Shown here piece by piece: positions 31,044 through 39,140 of a stretch of DNA of 47,087 bases. The number at the start of each line of letters is the position of its first letter. Position 1 is the stretch's first letter. Source of the stretch: JBAROU01 sp049642385 (GTDB lineage: Bacteria > Chloroflexota > Dehalococcoidia > DSTF01 > RBG-16-68-14); assembly GCA_049642385.1 (NCBI GenBank), contig JBAROU010000171.1:1-47087 (forward strand). The letters are read 5' to 3'. A program made the translations under genes and the position numbers. A model generated the notes under the pieces. The model saw only the letters and a list, made by a program, of their open reading frames with translations. It was not told the DNA's origin and did no database searches.

Positions 31044-31822
31044 GCTGGGCAGCCCACGATCTGGAGCCGTACGCGATCCAGCGCCACCTGGGCCGTCGCG
31101 TCGCCATCATTCCGCTGCTCATCGGATCGTACGCGCCGGACATGATGTCGAAGTGGTTCGTCTACGGCATCAACGTCTTCGGCATCGAGCTCAAAGCGGA
31201 CGACCCTGCGCAATTCCACCGGGGCTGGCCGGGCGTGGGCTTCACGCACTCGCTCACGTTCGGCGTCGTCATCGCCCTGATGATCCTACTGCTGACGCAA
31301 AAGCGCATCTGGGCGCTCAGCTTTCTCATCGGCCAGTGGTCGCACGCGCTCACCGACACAGGGGACACCGTGGGCACGATGCTCCTGTTCCCATTCACCA
31401 CCTACCACTTCAGCGTCGGCGCCTGGGCCTACGCCGGCCAGACCGGCCGCTTTGTCGACGCCGGAGCGTACTTCAGTGGACTGGGCTTCGTCTGGGATGG
31501 CGTCTGGGTCGCCTACGGTGCCTTCAACTGGAAGGTCCTCACTCGCGGCTACTTTCGCGAGGTGATCCTGCCCGCCGATTCGATCTGGACATGGGGCTCG
31601 CGCTATCTGCCGGAGACCGCGCTCCTGGCGCTCTATCGGGCCAGCTTCTTCTACGGCACGACGCGCTGGTGCGCGTGGATCATCTGGGCCCACGTCCGGC
31701 ACAACTTCCCATTCGATCTGAGCTGGGGAGGCCCCGATTGGGTGCCCGCACTTACGATGCCTTTGAAGATGGTGATGACCTGCCCCTGCCAGGGCCTCTG
31801 CACCTGCGGCCCCTCCGGCTAA
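31040..31822 (+). CDS. YdjM-like membrane-bound metal-dependent hydrolase family protein
   Basis: This 260-aa integral membrane protein has conserved His/Asp residues in SWAAHDLEP, GSYAPDMMSKW, GFTHSLTFG and GQWSHALTDTGDT, the pattern of the YdjM/PF04307 family whose members are predicted membrane metal-dependent hydrolases. About five spans. The four-base overlap with the 55-aa gene implies a shared transcript. Its stop shares the bases CTAA (31819-31822) with the convergent phosphodiesterase gene. Substrate unknown. Confidence 0.78.
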   Translation: MSWAAHDLEPYAIQRHLGRRVAIIPLLIGSYAPDMMSKWFVYGINVFGIELKADDPAQFHRGWPGVGFTHSLTFGVVIALMILLLTQKRIWALSFLIGQWSHALTDTGDTVGTMLLFPFTTYHFSVGAWAYAGQTGRFVDAGAYFSGLGFVWDGVWVAYGAFNWKVLTRGYFREVILPADSIWTWGSRYLPETALLALYRASFFYGTTRWCAWIIWAHVRHNFPFDLSWGGPDWVPALTMPLKMVMTCPCQGLCTCGPSG

Positions 31823-32529
31823 GGGCCGGCCGCCTCCACGATCGCGCGCACTTCGCGCGGGTTATCCGTGACGATGCCGTCCAGCCCGCACGCGGCTTTC
31901 TTCGCCACGCTGTCCATATCGCGGTTCATCGCATACACGCGCAGCCCGCGGTCGTGCGCTTCGCCAACGAGCTGCGGCGTGATCGTCCCCCAATGGGGCG
32001 AGATCGCGCGCGCGCCGAAGCGAACGGCGTCCTCCAGGTAGCGATTGATCCCCTCAGGATCGAAGACATCGCGCAGTAACGCCGGCTCGACCTCCGGCGC
32101 GCGCTCCGAGATGTAACGCAGCGGGCGCTCGTGGTACGACCAGAGGAGCACGCGGCTCTCAAGCTTTCGCTCGCGCACCAGGCGCAGCGTCTGGGGCGCC
32201 GCACCGGGGTCCTTCGCCTCGATCGCCATGAACAATCCGTTCGAGACCAGCACATCGAGCGCCTCGCCCAATCTGGGCACGCGCTCCTCGCTTTCCTCCA
32301 GGCGCGCGTGCTTGATGAGGAACGAAGGATACAAGCGGACCGGGCCGGGGAGGCGCGTCGTGCGCCAGGGCGTCCAATCGTGCATCAAGATCGGGACGCC
32401 ATCGAGCGTGTTCCAGATGTCGATCTCGACGCCATCGGCACCCAGCTCCGCCGCCTTGTGTACGCCTGCGACGCTGTTCTCCGGTGTGTCCAGCGGGCAG
32501 GTCCGGTGGGCGATGATCTGGATGGGCAT
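31819..32529 (-). CDS. Glycerophosphodiester phosphodiesterase
   Basis: This 236-aa TIM-barrel GDPD splits glycerophosphodiesters into glycerol-3-phosphate and an alcohol. It has IIAHRTCPLDTPENS, the metal-binding GVEIDIWNTLDG, LMHDWT, AIEAKDP and DGIVTDNP. No signal peptide, so it is cytosolic like UgpQ. The ATG at 32529 is favoured since the domain starts two residues later. It is divergent from a UgpC/UgpA/UgpE-type importer, consistent with uptake and use of glycerophosphodiesters. Confidence 0.92.
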   Translation of the reverse strand: MPIQIIAHRTCPLDTPENSVAGVHKAAELGADGVEIDIWNTLDGVPILMHDWTPWRTTRLPGPVRLYPSFLIKHARLEESEERVPRLGEALDVLVSNGLFMAIEAKDPGAAPQTLRLVRERKLESRVLLWSYHERPLRYISERAPEVEPALLRDVFDPEGINRYLEDAVRFGARAISPHWGTITPQLVGEAHDRGLRVYAMNRDMDSVAKKAACGLDGIVTDNPREVRAIVEAAGP

Positions 32530-32535
32530 CGACCG

Positions 32536-32541
32536 AGTATA
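32536..32541 (-). promoter_or_regulatory. -10 box next to the phosphodiesterase ATG (possibly leaderless)
   Basis: TATACT (32541-32536) ends six bases before the ATG at 32529 on the minus strand, with no Shine-Dalgarno site between. The mRNA may start at or near the ATG. The -35 region is poor. Confidence 0.4.
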
Positions 32542-32636
32542 ACGAGGCGCTTGCGGTCGAGCGAGAGGCTGCCGGTTCGCCCCAGGAAGAACGCCGCGGT
32601 AAGATACACGGGCCAGGACCGGAAGGAGCGTTCGCA

Positions 32637-33728
32637 CTGGCGAGAGTCTTCTTCGACAGCGTCGGAAAACGCTTTGGGAGCGCGACCGCCCTGCGCGACC
32701 TCACGCTCGAGGTGCAGGACAGCGAGTTCTTCGTCCTCCTCGGCCCCTCCGGCTGTGGCAAGACTACCGCCCTCCGCATCGTCGCCGGGCTCGAGGAGCC
32801 CACGGACGGCCAGGTCTACATCGGCGACCGGTTGGTCAACGACGTCGAGGCGAAGGACCGCGACCTGGCGATGGTCTTCCAGAGCTACGCCCTCTACCCC
32901 CACAAGAACGTCTACGACAACCTCGCCTTCGGCCTGCGCATGCGCAAGCTGCCCAAGCGCGAGATGGACACGCTCGTGCGCGAGACCGCCGGCGCGCTCG
33001 GCATCGACGCGCTGCTCCAGCGGCGCCCCGGCGAGCTCTCCGGAGGCCAGCAGCAGCGCGTCGCGCTCGGCCGCGCGATCGTGCGCCGCCCGCAGGCGTT
33101 CCTGATGGACGAGCCGCTCTCGAACCTCGACGCGACGATGCGCGTGCAGATGCGCGTGGAGCTGATCAAGCTCCACCGCCGCTTGGACGCCACGATCATC
33201 TTCGTCACGCACGACCAGGTGGAGGCGATGACCATGGGCCAGCGCATCGCCGTGCTCAATCAGGGCGAGCTCCAGCAGGTGGGCGCGCCGCAGGAGGTCT
33301 ACGACCGCCCTGCGAACCGCTTCGTGGCGGAGTTCATCGGCAGCCCGGCGATGAACTTCCTCGAGGGCGAACCGCAGCAGATCGACGGGCGCGCCGGCGT
33401 CCGCGCAGGCGAGGCGTTCTTCGCGCTGTCGCCATCCGTCTGGGCCGCGCTCCAGACCGCTAGCTCGAAACAGCTTGTCGTCGGCATCCGGCCCGAGCAC
33501 CTCGTGCTGGCCGCCACCCAGGGCGAGGGGGCAGCCCTCGAAGGCCGCGTTGACCTCGTCGAGTCACTCGGCAGCGAGCTGCACGTCACCGTCGCGCTCG
33601 CCGGGGGCTCGGTCGTGGCGAAGGCGCCCGCGGACGCGCAGGTGCGGCCGGATCAGACAGTGCGGCTAGCCGTCGAGGCGGAGCGGCTCCACCTCTTCGA
33701 CGCGGAGAACGGACAGCGGATCGGCTGA
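32637..33728 (+). CDS. ABC importer ATPase, UgpC/MalK type
   Basis: This 363-aa ATPase drives a carbohydrate- or glycerol-3-phosphate-type importer. It has Walker A GPSGCGKTT (36-44), Q-loop VFQSYALYPH, signature LSGGQQQRVALGRAI, Walker B AFLMDEPLSNLD, the switch VTHDQVEA and a C-terminal TOBE-like domain (VVGIRPEHL). The conserved N-terminus (ARVFFDSVGKRFGSATALRD) can only be reached from a CTG codon at 32637, preceded by AAGGAG at a good distance. The first ordinary start, a GTG at 32712, would cut away the first strand. Its TGA overlaps the next ATG. Confidence 0.9.
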   Translation: MARVFFDSVGKRFGSATALRDLTLEVQDSEFFVLLGPSGCGKTTALRIVAGLEEPTDGQVYIGDRLVNDVEAKDRDLAMVFQSYALYPHKNVYDNLAFGLRMRKLPKREMDTLVRETAGALGIDALLQRRPGELSGGQQQRVALGRAIVRRPQAFLMDEPLSNLDATMRVQMRVELIKLHRRLDATIIFVTHDQVEAMTMGQRIAVLNQGELQQVGAPQEVYDRPANRFVAEFIGSPAMNFLEGEPQQIDGRAGVRAGEAFFALSPSVWAALQTASSKQLVVGIRPEHLVLAATQGEGAALEGRVDLVESLGSELHVTVALAGGSVVAKAPADAQVRPDQTVRLAVEAERLHLFDAENGQRIG

Positions 33729-34711
33729 TGGCGATTGCGACGCAGGCCCAACGCAGTAGGGTGCTGCTCTCCGGCAAGGAAGTGAAGCAGCTCCTGCGCG
33801 CGCTGCCGTTCCTGGCGCCGTCGATTATTCTCTTCGGCACGTTCGTCTTCTATCCACTGGCGAAGTCGGTCTACCTGGGCTTCTTTATTAACGACGCCTT
33901 CGGCCGGCGGCAGGTTTACGTCGGGTTCGACCAGTACCGCGACGTCCTCACGTCGTCCGCGTTCATCAGCAGCCTGCTCGCCACGGCGACGTTCACGCTG
34001 TACACCGTCGTGCCGGCGTTAGCCATCGGCACGTTCCTGGCCGTGCTCGCGAACCAGAAGTTGCCGGGCATTGTCGTCTTCCGAACGATCTTCTCGTCCA
34101 CGCTCGCTGCGTCCGTCGCGATCACGGCGGTGCTCTGGCTCGTGCTGCTCCACCCGACGATCGGCGTCGCGAACGATGCGCTCGGCGCGGTCGGGCTCAG
34201 CCGTGTGAACTGGCTCACCGACGGCGGCTGGGCGGTGAGCGAGCACGGCAACCCTGTCGCGCAGGTATGGGCCTGGTTCAGCGACCCGAACTGGGCGCTG
34301 ATCTCGGTCTCCCTCGCGACGATCTGGATGAATATCGGGCTCTTCACCGTGATCGTCCTCGCCGGCATGCAAACGATCCCGGACGAGCTGTACGAAAGCG
34401 CGCGCATCGACGGCGCGGGGCGTTGGGCGCAGTTCTGGCATGTCACGCTGCCGATGCTCTCGCCGACGCTGTTCTTTGCCTCGGTCATCGGCGTGATCTT
34501 CGCCTTTCAGGCGTTCGGCCAGATCGACATCCTCACACAGGGCGGGCCTGTCGACGCGAGCAACGTGATCCTTTACTCGATCTACAAGGAGGGCTTCGAG
34601 AACTTCCGCTACGGCGCAGCGTCGGTGCAGGCGATTGCGCTGTTCTTCATCATGCTCGCCCTGACACTGGTGCAGTTCCGGCTGCTGGAGCGACGGGTGT
34701 TCTACCGATGA
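33728..34711 (+). CDS. ABC importer permease, UgpA/MalF type
   Basis: This 327-aa inner-membrane permease has about six spans and the EAA loop ELYESARIDGAGRWAQFWHV, which contacts the ATPase. LSPTLFFASVIGVIFAFQAFGQIDI and LTQGGP are typical of the CUT1 family that imports di/oligosaccharides and glycerol-3-phosphate. The start overlaps the ATPase stop by one base (TGATG), and its stop overlaps the second permease (ATGA). Confidence 0.93.
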   Translation: MAIATQAQRSRVLLSGKEVKQLLRALPFLAPSIILFGTFVFYPLAKSVYLGFFINDAFGRRQVYVGFDQYRDVLTSSAFISSLLATATFTLYTVVPALAIGTFLAVLANQKLPGIVVFRTIFSSTLAASVAITAVLWLVLLHPTIGVANDALGAVGLSRVNWLTDGGWAVSEHGNPVAQVWAWFSDPNWALISVSLATIWMNIGLFTVIVLAGMQTIPDELYESARIDGAGRWAQFWHVTLPMLSPTLFFASVIGVIFAFQAFGQIDILTQGGPVDASNVILYSIYKEGFENFRYGAASVQAIALFFIMLALTLVQFRLLERRVFYR

Positions 34712-35550
34712 CGGCCGTGATGCGCCGCGCGATCCGGCACGCGCCCGCCTACGCGCTGCTCACGCTCTGCGCGGCGATCCTGATGTTCCCGCTGTACGTC
34801 ACCATCGTCTACAGCCTGCACCCGCTCGGTGAGTTCCTCAAGACGAGCGCGCCCAGCCTCTGGCCGGCGCACCCACAGTGGGACAACTACTTCTCTGGCT
34901 CCACCGGCGTCCGCGAGACGAACGTGCCGCGCTACCTGTTCAACAGCTTCGTGATGGCGGGGTTGATCACGGTCGGGCAGCTGATCACGGCGTCGCTCGC
35001 GGCGTACGCGTTCGCCTTCCTGCGCTTCCCCGGTCGCAAAGTCCTCTTCCTCGTATTCCTCGCCACCATGATGGTCCCGCTCGAGGTGGCGATCATCCCG
35101 AACTTCCAGACGATCCAGTGGCTGGGCTGGACCGACAGCTACCAGGGGTTGGTCGCGCCCTTCCTGGCGACAGGCTTCGGCACGTTCCTCCTGCGCCAGT
35201 ACTTCATGACGATCCCGAAGGAGCTTCACGACGCGGCCGAGATGGACGGCTACGGCGACCTCCGGTTCCTGCTGTTCGTGGTGCTGCCGCTGGCGCGGGG
35301 TGCGCTCGCCACGCTGGCCGTGTTCGCCTTCCTCCAGGCCTGGAACCAGTACCTCTGGCCGCTCCTGGTGACGAACGACCCCAATATGCGCACGGTGCAG
35401 ATCGGGATCGCCGCCGAGACCCAGAACATCGACAAGATCAACGTCGCCTTCGCGGGCACGATCGTCGCCTTCGCGCCGATGGTGCTGCTCTTCGTCGTCT
35501 TCCAGCGCTACCTCGTGCGCGGTCTGCTCGGCGGCGCGTTGAAGGGCTAG
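34708..35550 (+). CDS. ABC importer permease, UgpE/MalG type
   Basis: This 280-aa permease has six spans and the EAA loop ELHDAAEMDGYGDLRFL, followed by FLQAWNQYLWPLLV, both standard for the second CUT1 permease. The ATG at 34708 overlaps the first permease's stop. This ends the importer operon. No periplasmic binding protein gene is in the window, so the solute receptor must be elsewhere. Divergence from a glycerophosphodiesterase points to glycerol-3-phosphate or its diesters as substrate, which is inference. Confidence 0.93.
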   Translation: MTAVMRRAIRHAPAYALLTLCAAILMFPLYVTIVYSLHPLGEFLKTSAPSLWPAHPQWDNYFSGSTGVRETNVPRYLFNSFVMAGLITVGQLITASLAAYAFAFLRFPGRKVLFLVFLATMMVPLEVAIIPNFQTIQWLGWTDSYQGLVAPFLATGFGTFLLRQYFMTIPKELHDAAEMDGYGDLRFLLFVVLPLARGALATLAVFAFLQAWNQYLWPLLVTNDPNMRTVQIGIAAETQNIDKINVAFAGTIVAFAPMVLLFVVFQRYLVRGLLGGALKG

Positions 35551-35580
35551 GCAGGGTCGGCGAAGCGCCCACAGCCCTAA

Positions 35581-35609
35581 TTGCTCACTCCAATCAAGCC
35601 TGCTATAGT
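35581..35609 (+). promoter_or_regulatory. Promoter of the rpsB operon
   Basis: TTGCTC (35581-35586) and TATAGT (35604-35609) have a 17-base spacer. The predicted transcript starts near 35616, immediately at the leader hairpin. Confidence 0.65.
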
Positions 35610-35615
35610 GACGTA

Positions 35616-35644
35616 ACGGCTCGTGCCCTTCGGCGCGAGGCCGT
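35616..35644 (+). promoter_or_regulatory. Long hairpin in the rpsB leader
   Basis: ACGGC (35616-35620) pairs with GCCGT (35640-35644). After one bulged G, TCG pairs with CGA, and TGCC/GGCG (with a T-G wobble) closes a CTTC loop, giving about 12 pairs. It is at the very 5' end of the predicted mRNA. It could be an S2-binding autoregulatory site or a 5' stabiliser. Confidence 0.5.
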
Positions 35645-35686
35645 CATTCTTACGCCTAATGACCAACGAGGAGGAACGGACGCAGG

Positions 35687-36490
35687 TTGGACACCGCGGT
35701 TAGCATGAAAGCGCTCCTGGAGGCGGGTGTTCACTTCGGGCACCAGACACGCCGCTGGAATCCGAAGATGCGCACGTTCATCTTCACTGAGCGCAACGGC
35801 ATCCACATCATCGACCTCCAGCAGACCGTCGGCCGCCTCGCTCTCGCGCTCGACTTCGTGCGCGACGTGGTATCGAACGGGGAGCAGATCCTCTTCGTCG
35901 GCACCAAGAAGCAGGCGCGCGAGAGCGTCGAGGGCGACGCCAAGCGCTGCGGCATGCCCCACGTGACCAACCGCTGGCTCGGCGGCACGCTCACCAACTT
36001 CGCCACGATCCAGCGCCGGATCGACTACCTGGTACGCCAGGAAGAGGCCCGCGCTCGCGGCGACTTCGACCCCCTCCACAAGAAGGAAGTCCTCAAGATC
36101 GACAAAGAGATCGAGAAGCTCAACCGCCACGTCGGCGGCATCAAGAAGATGAGCCGCCTGCCCGGCGCTCTCTACATCGTCGATCCTGACATGGAGAGCA
36201 TCACCGTCGCCGAAGCGCGCCGCGTTGGCGTGCCGATCGTCGCGATGTGTGATACGAACTGCAACCCCGACCTGATCGACTACCCAATCCCCTCGAACGA
36301 CGATGCCATCCGCGCCGTGAAGCTGATCACAGGCCGCATCGCCGACGCTGCGCTCGAAGGGCTGGCCATGCAGGGCTTTGACCCCGAGAACCTGCCGCCG
36401 CCACCGGCCGCCGAGGAAACGCAGCAGCGCACGTTCACCGTGTCGCTGCAAGATCAGGCAGGCGCCGGCGGCGAAGCATCGCCGTCATGA
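35687..36490 (+). CDS. rpsB: 30S ribosomal protein S2
   Basis: S2 is assembled late onto the small subunit. The 267-aa protein has SMKALLEAGVHFGHQTRRWNPKM, RWLGGTLTNF, PGALYIVDPDME, and VAMCDTNCNPDLIDYPIPSNDD, all classic S2. The start is TTG, with AGGAGG 12 bases upstream; the next ATG would remove the first six residues. A Pro/Glu-rich tail (residues about 243-267) extends past the core. First gene of the rpsB-tsf-pyrH-frr-uppS-cdsA-dxr group. Confidence 0.97.
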   Translation: MDTAVSMKALLEAGVHFGHQTRRWNPKMRTFIFTERNGIHIIDLQQTVGRLALALDFVRDVVSNGEQILFVGTKKQARESVEGDAKRCGMPHVTNRWLGGTLTNFATIQRRIDYLVRQEEARARGDFDPLHKKEVLKIDKEIEKLNRHVGGIKKMSRLPGALYIVDPDMESITVAEARRVGVPIVAMCDTNCNPDLIDYPIPSNDDAIRAVKLITGRIADAALEGLAMQGFDPENLPPPPAAEETQQRTFTVSLQDQAGAGGEASPS

Positions 36491-36999
36491 GCCAAACGTC
36501 CATCTCGGCAGACGACGTCAAAGCGCTGCGGGAACGCACGGGCGTCGGTGTCATGGACTGCAAACGCGCGCTCGAGGAAGCCAGCGGCGACGTAGATCGC
36601 GCAGTCGCGATCTTGCAAGAGAAGGGCATCGCGCTGGCGGAGAAGCGCGCTCAGCGCGAGACGAGCCAGGGCCTGGTCGATAGCTACATCCACGCCGGCG
36701 GGCGCATCGGCGCCATGGTCGAGATCAACTGCGAGACTGACTTCGTCGCGCGCACGGACGCCTTCAAGATCCTCGCCCACGACCTCGCGATGCAGATCGC
36801 CGCGACGAACCCGCTTTCCGTCTCAGAAGAGGACCTGCCCTCGGGCGCAGAGGGCGATACGGCCCAGCTGTGCCTCTTGCATCAGTCGTTTATCAAGGAC
36901 GAATCTCGAACCGTCGGCGACCTGGTGAAGGACGTCATCGCCCAGACGGGGGAAAACATCCGCGTCCGTCGCTTCGCACGGTTCGAGCTCGGTCAGTAG
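36487..36999 (+). CDS. tsf: Elongation factor Ts (short form)
   Basis: EF-Ts recycles EF-Tu by releasing GDP. The 170-aa protein has an N-terminal UBA-like domain (VKALRERTGVGVMDCKRAL), the core segment INCETDFVARTDAFK, and the C-terminal module (SFIKDESRTVGDLVKDVIAQTGENI). At 170 aa it is much shorter than E. coli EF-Ts (283) and is like the compact forms of Thermus and cyanobacteria that lack part of the core repeat. ATGA overlap with rpsB indicates coupled translation. Confidence 0.96.
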   Translation: MSQTSISADDVKALRERTGVGVMDCKRALEEASGDVDRAVAILQEKGIALAEKRAQRETSQGLVDSYIHAGGRIGAMVEINCETDFVARTDAFKILAHDLAMQIAATNPLSVSEEDLPSGAEGDTAQLCLLHQSFIKDESRTVGDLVKDVIAQTGENIRVRRFARFELGQ

Positions 37000-37011
37000 G
37001 AGGCGATCCTC

Positions 37012-37755
37012 ATGGCCGGCGCCGCCTATCGGCGGACTCTGCTCAAGGTGAGCGGCGAAGCCCTCATGGGCGGCGCTCTCTACGGTATCGACGCCCCAAC
37101 CGTCACCCACGTCGCGCATCAAATTAAGGCCGCGCACGAAGAAGGCACCGAGATCGCTGTGGTCGTCGGCGGTGGGAACATCTTTCGCGGCTCGCAAGCG
37201 TCCGCCGCCGGCATGGACCGGGCAACGGCCGACTACGCTGGGATGCTCGCCACGATCATCAACGCCCTCACCTTGCAAGACGCGCTCGAGAAGCTAGGCA
37301 CGACGGTGCGCACACAGACGGCGATCAACGTCCAGCAGGTCGCCGAGCCGTATATCTACCGCCGCGCGATCCGCCATCTAGAGAAGGGACGCGTCGTCCT
37401 GTTCGCCGCCGGCACGGGCAACCCCTACATGACCACCGACACCGCCGCCGCTCTGCGCGCGATCGAGATCGGCGCCGACGTGCTGCTGATGGCCAAGCAT
37501 GGCGTCGACGGCGTCTACGACGCCGACCCGAACAAGGAGCCGGACGCCAAGCGCTTCGACCAGTTGAGCTACATGGAAGCGATCCGCCGGCGACTCCAGG
37601 TGATGGACAGCACCGCCATCTCCCTCTGCATGGAGAACAACCTGCCGATCATCGTCTTCGACCTGCAGGGCGAGGACAGTGTCGTGCGCGCCGTGCGGGG
37701 CGAGAGCATCGGCACGCACGTCCGCAGTGGCGAGACGATGCTGGCGGGAGTGTAA
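37012..37755 (+). CDS. pyrH: UMP kinase
   Basis: PyrH phosphorylates UMP to UDP for RNA and cell wall precursors. The 247-aa amino-acid-kinase-fold protein has KVSGEALMG, VVVGGGNIFRG, ATIINALTLQDALE, TGNPYMTTDTAAALRA and KHGVDGVYDADP. It starts 12 bases after tsf and precedes frr by five. Length and motifs are normal. Confidence 0.97.
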   Translation: MAGAAYRRTLLKVSGEALMGGALYGIDAPTVTHVAHQIKAAHEEGTEIAVVVGGGNIFRGSQASAAGMDRATADYAGMLATIINALTLQDALEKLGTTVRTQTAINVQQVAEPYIYRRAIRHLEKGRVVLFAAGTGNPYMTTDTAAALRAIEIGADVLLMAKHGVDGVYDADPNKEPDAKRFDQLSYMEAIRRRLQVMDSTAISLCMENNLPIIVFDLQGEDSVVRAVRGESIGTHVRSGETMLAGV

Positions 37756-37760
37756 GCGCC

Positions 37761-38333
37761 ATGGCGAACGAGACGATGATCGATGAAACGCTGGCCGACA
37801 CCGAGCGGCGCATGGTCAAAGCGATCGACGCGCTCCACCGCGAACTCGCCACGATCCGCACCGGTCGCGCCAGCCCGGGCCTCGTCGAGCAGCTGCGCGT
37901 CGACTACTACGGCACGCCCACGCCCTTGAAGCAGCTCGCGACGATCTCCGTGCCGGAGGCGCGTCTGCTCACCATTCAGCCGTGGGACAAGGGCGCGCTC
38001 GGCGCAATCGAGAAGGCGATCCAGAAGTCTGAGCTGGGCCTAAACCCGAACAACGACGGCGCGATCATCCGCCTCGCCATCCCCCAGCTCACCGAAGACC
38101 GTCGCAAGGAGATGGTGAAGCTGGTACACAAGAAGATCGAAGATGGCCGCGTTGCCATTCGCAACGTTCGCCGCGACGCGCACGAGATGCTGCGCGACCT
38201 CCAGCGCGAAAAAGAGATCTCGGAGGACGAGGAGCATCGCGCGCAGGAGCAGCTCCAAAAGATCACCGACCGCTTCATCGAAAGCGCGGACGACGTCGGC
38301 AGAGAAAAAGAGCAAGAGCTGCTGGAGGTATAA
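37761..38333 (+). CDS. frr: Ribosome recycling factor
   Basis: RRF splits post-termination ribosomes with EF-G. The 190-aa protein shows ATIRTGRASPGLVE, VDYYGTPTPLKQLATIS, LTIQPWDKGA, SELGLNPNNDG, LTEDRRKEMVK and the long C-terminal helix. Slightly longer than E. coli RRF (185). It lies between pyrH and uppS, as in many bacteria. Confidence 0.97.
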   Translation: MANETMIDETLADTERRMVKAIDALHRELATIRTGRASPGLVEQLRVDYYGTPTPLKQLATISVPEARLLTIQPWDKGALGAIEKAIQKSELGLNPNNDGAIIRLAIPQLTEDRRKEMVKLVHKKIEDGRVAIRNVRRDAHEMLRDLQREKEISEDEEHRAQEQLQKITDRFIESADDVGREKEQELLEV

Positions 38334-38339
38334 CGCCAG

Positions 38340-39131
38340 GTGGTTGCCGAACCTGCCACAAAAGAACAAGCGTCCGCCACCGCCGGACTGGAGCACGTGC
38401 CCCAGCACGTAGCGATCATCATGGATGGCAACGGCCGCTGGGCGAAGGAGCACGGCCACTCGCGTCAGGCGGGCCACCGCGCCGGCACCGAGAACATCCG
38501 GCGCGTGATCGAGGCCTTCGCGCATTACGAGGTGCCCACTCTCAGCCTCTACGCCTTCTCGACGGAGAACTGGTCGCGCCCGCGCCGAGAGGTGAACTAC
38601 CTGATCCGGCTCATCGACCACTTCATCGAACGCGAGCTGAAGGCGCTAGACGAACATGGCGTGCGCCTGCGCCACCTGGGCAGCCTGGACCCGCTCTCGC
38701 CGCCGTTGCGACACCGTATCGAGCAGGCGATCGAGATGACGAATAGCAACGACCGCATCACGGTCAACGTCGCGTTCAACTACGGCGGCCGCCAGGAGAT
38801 CCTCGACGCGGTGCGCCGCATCGTCCAGGATGGCGTACCCGCAGATCGCATCGACGAGGCGCTCTTCTCCTCATATCTGTACACCGCAGGCCAGCCCGAC
38901 CCCGACCTCGTCATCCGCACCGCGGGCGAGCAACGTCTTTCCAACTTCCTGATCTGGCAGAGCCACTACTCTGAGTACTACGTGACGCCCAAGTACTGGC
39001 CCGACTTCGACGAAGCGGAGATCGGACAGGCGCTCACCGTCTACAGCCAGCGGCAGCGCCGCTTCGGCGGGCGGCCTGACGCGTCCGACAGCAACCACGA
39101 CGATACGTCCCCGCGCGGGAGCGCCTCCTAG
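38340..39131 (+). CDS. uppS: Isoprenyl (undecaprenyl-type) diphosphate synthase
   Basis: UppS makes the C55 cis-prenyl carrier for cell wall synthesis. The 263-aa protein has IIMDGNGRWAKEHG with the catalytic Asp, RAGTENIRRVIE, LYAFSTENWSRP, and DLVIRTAGEQRLSNFLIWQ. The GTG at 38340 is six bases after frr, with a GGAGG further upstream at the end of frr. A short disordered tail (about 250-263) follows. The product length class (C55 or other) cannot be told. Confidence 0.95.
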   Translation: MVAEPATKEQASATAGLEHVPQHVAIIMDGNGRWAKEHGHSRQAGHRAGTENIRRVIEAFAHYEVPTLSLYAFSTENWSRPRREVNYLIRLIDHFIERELKALDEHGVRLRHLGSLDPLSPPLRHRIEQAIEMTNSNDRITVNVAFNYGGRQEILDAVRRIVQDGVPADRIDEALFSSYLYTAGQPDPDLVIRTAGEQRLSNFLIWQSHYSEYYVTPKYWPDFDEAEIGQALTVYSQRQRRFGGRPDASDSNHDDTSPRGSAS

Positions 39132-39140
39132 CCCGACCGT

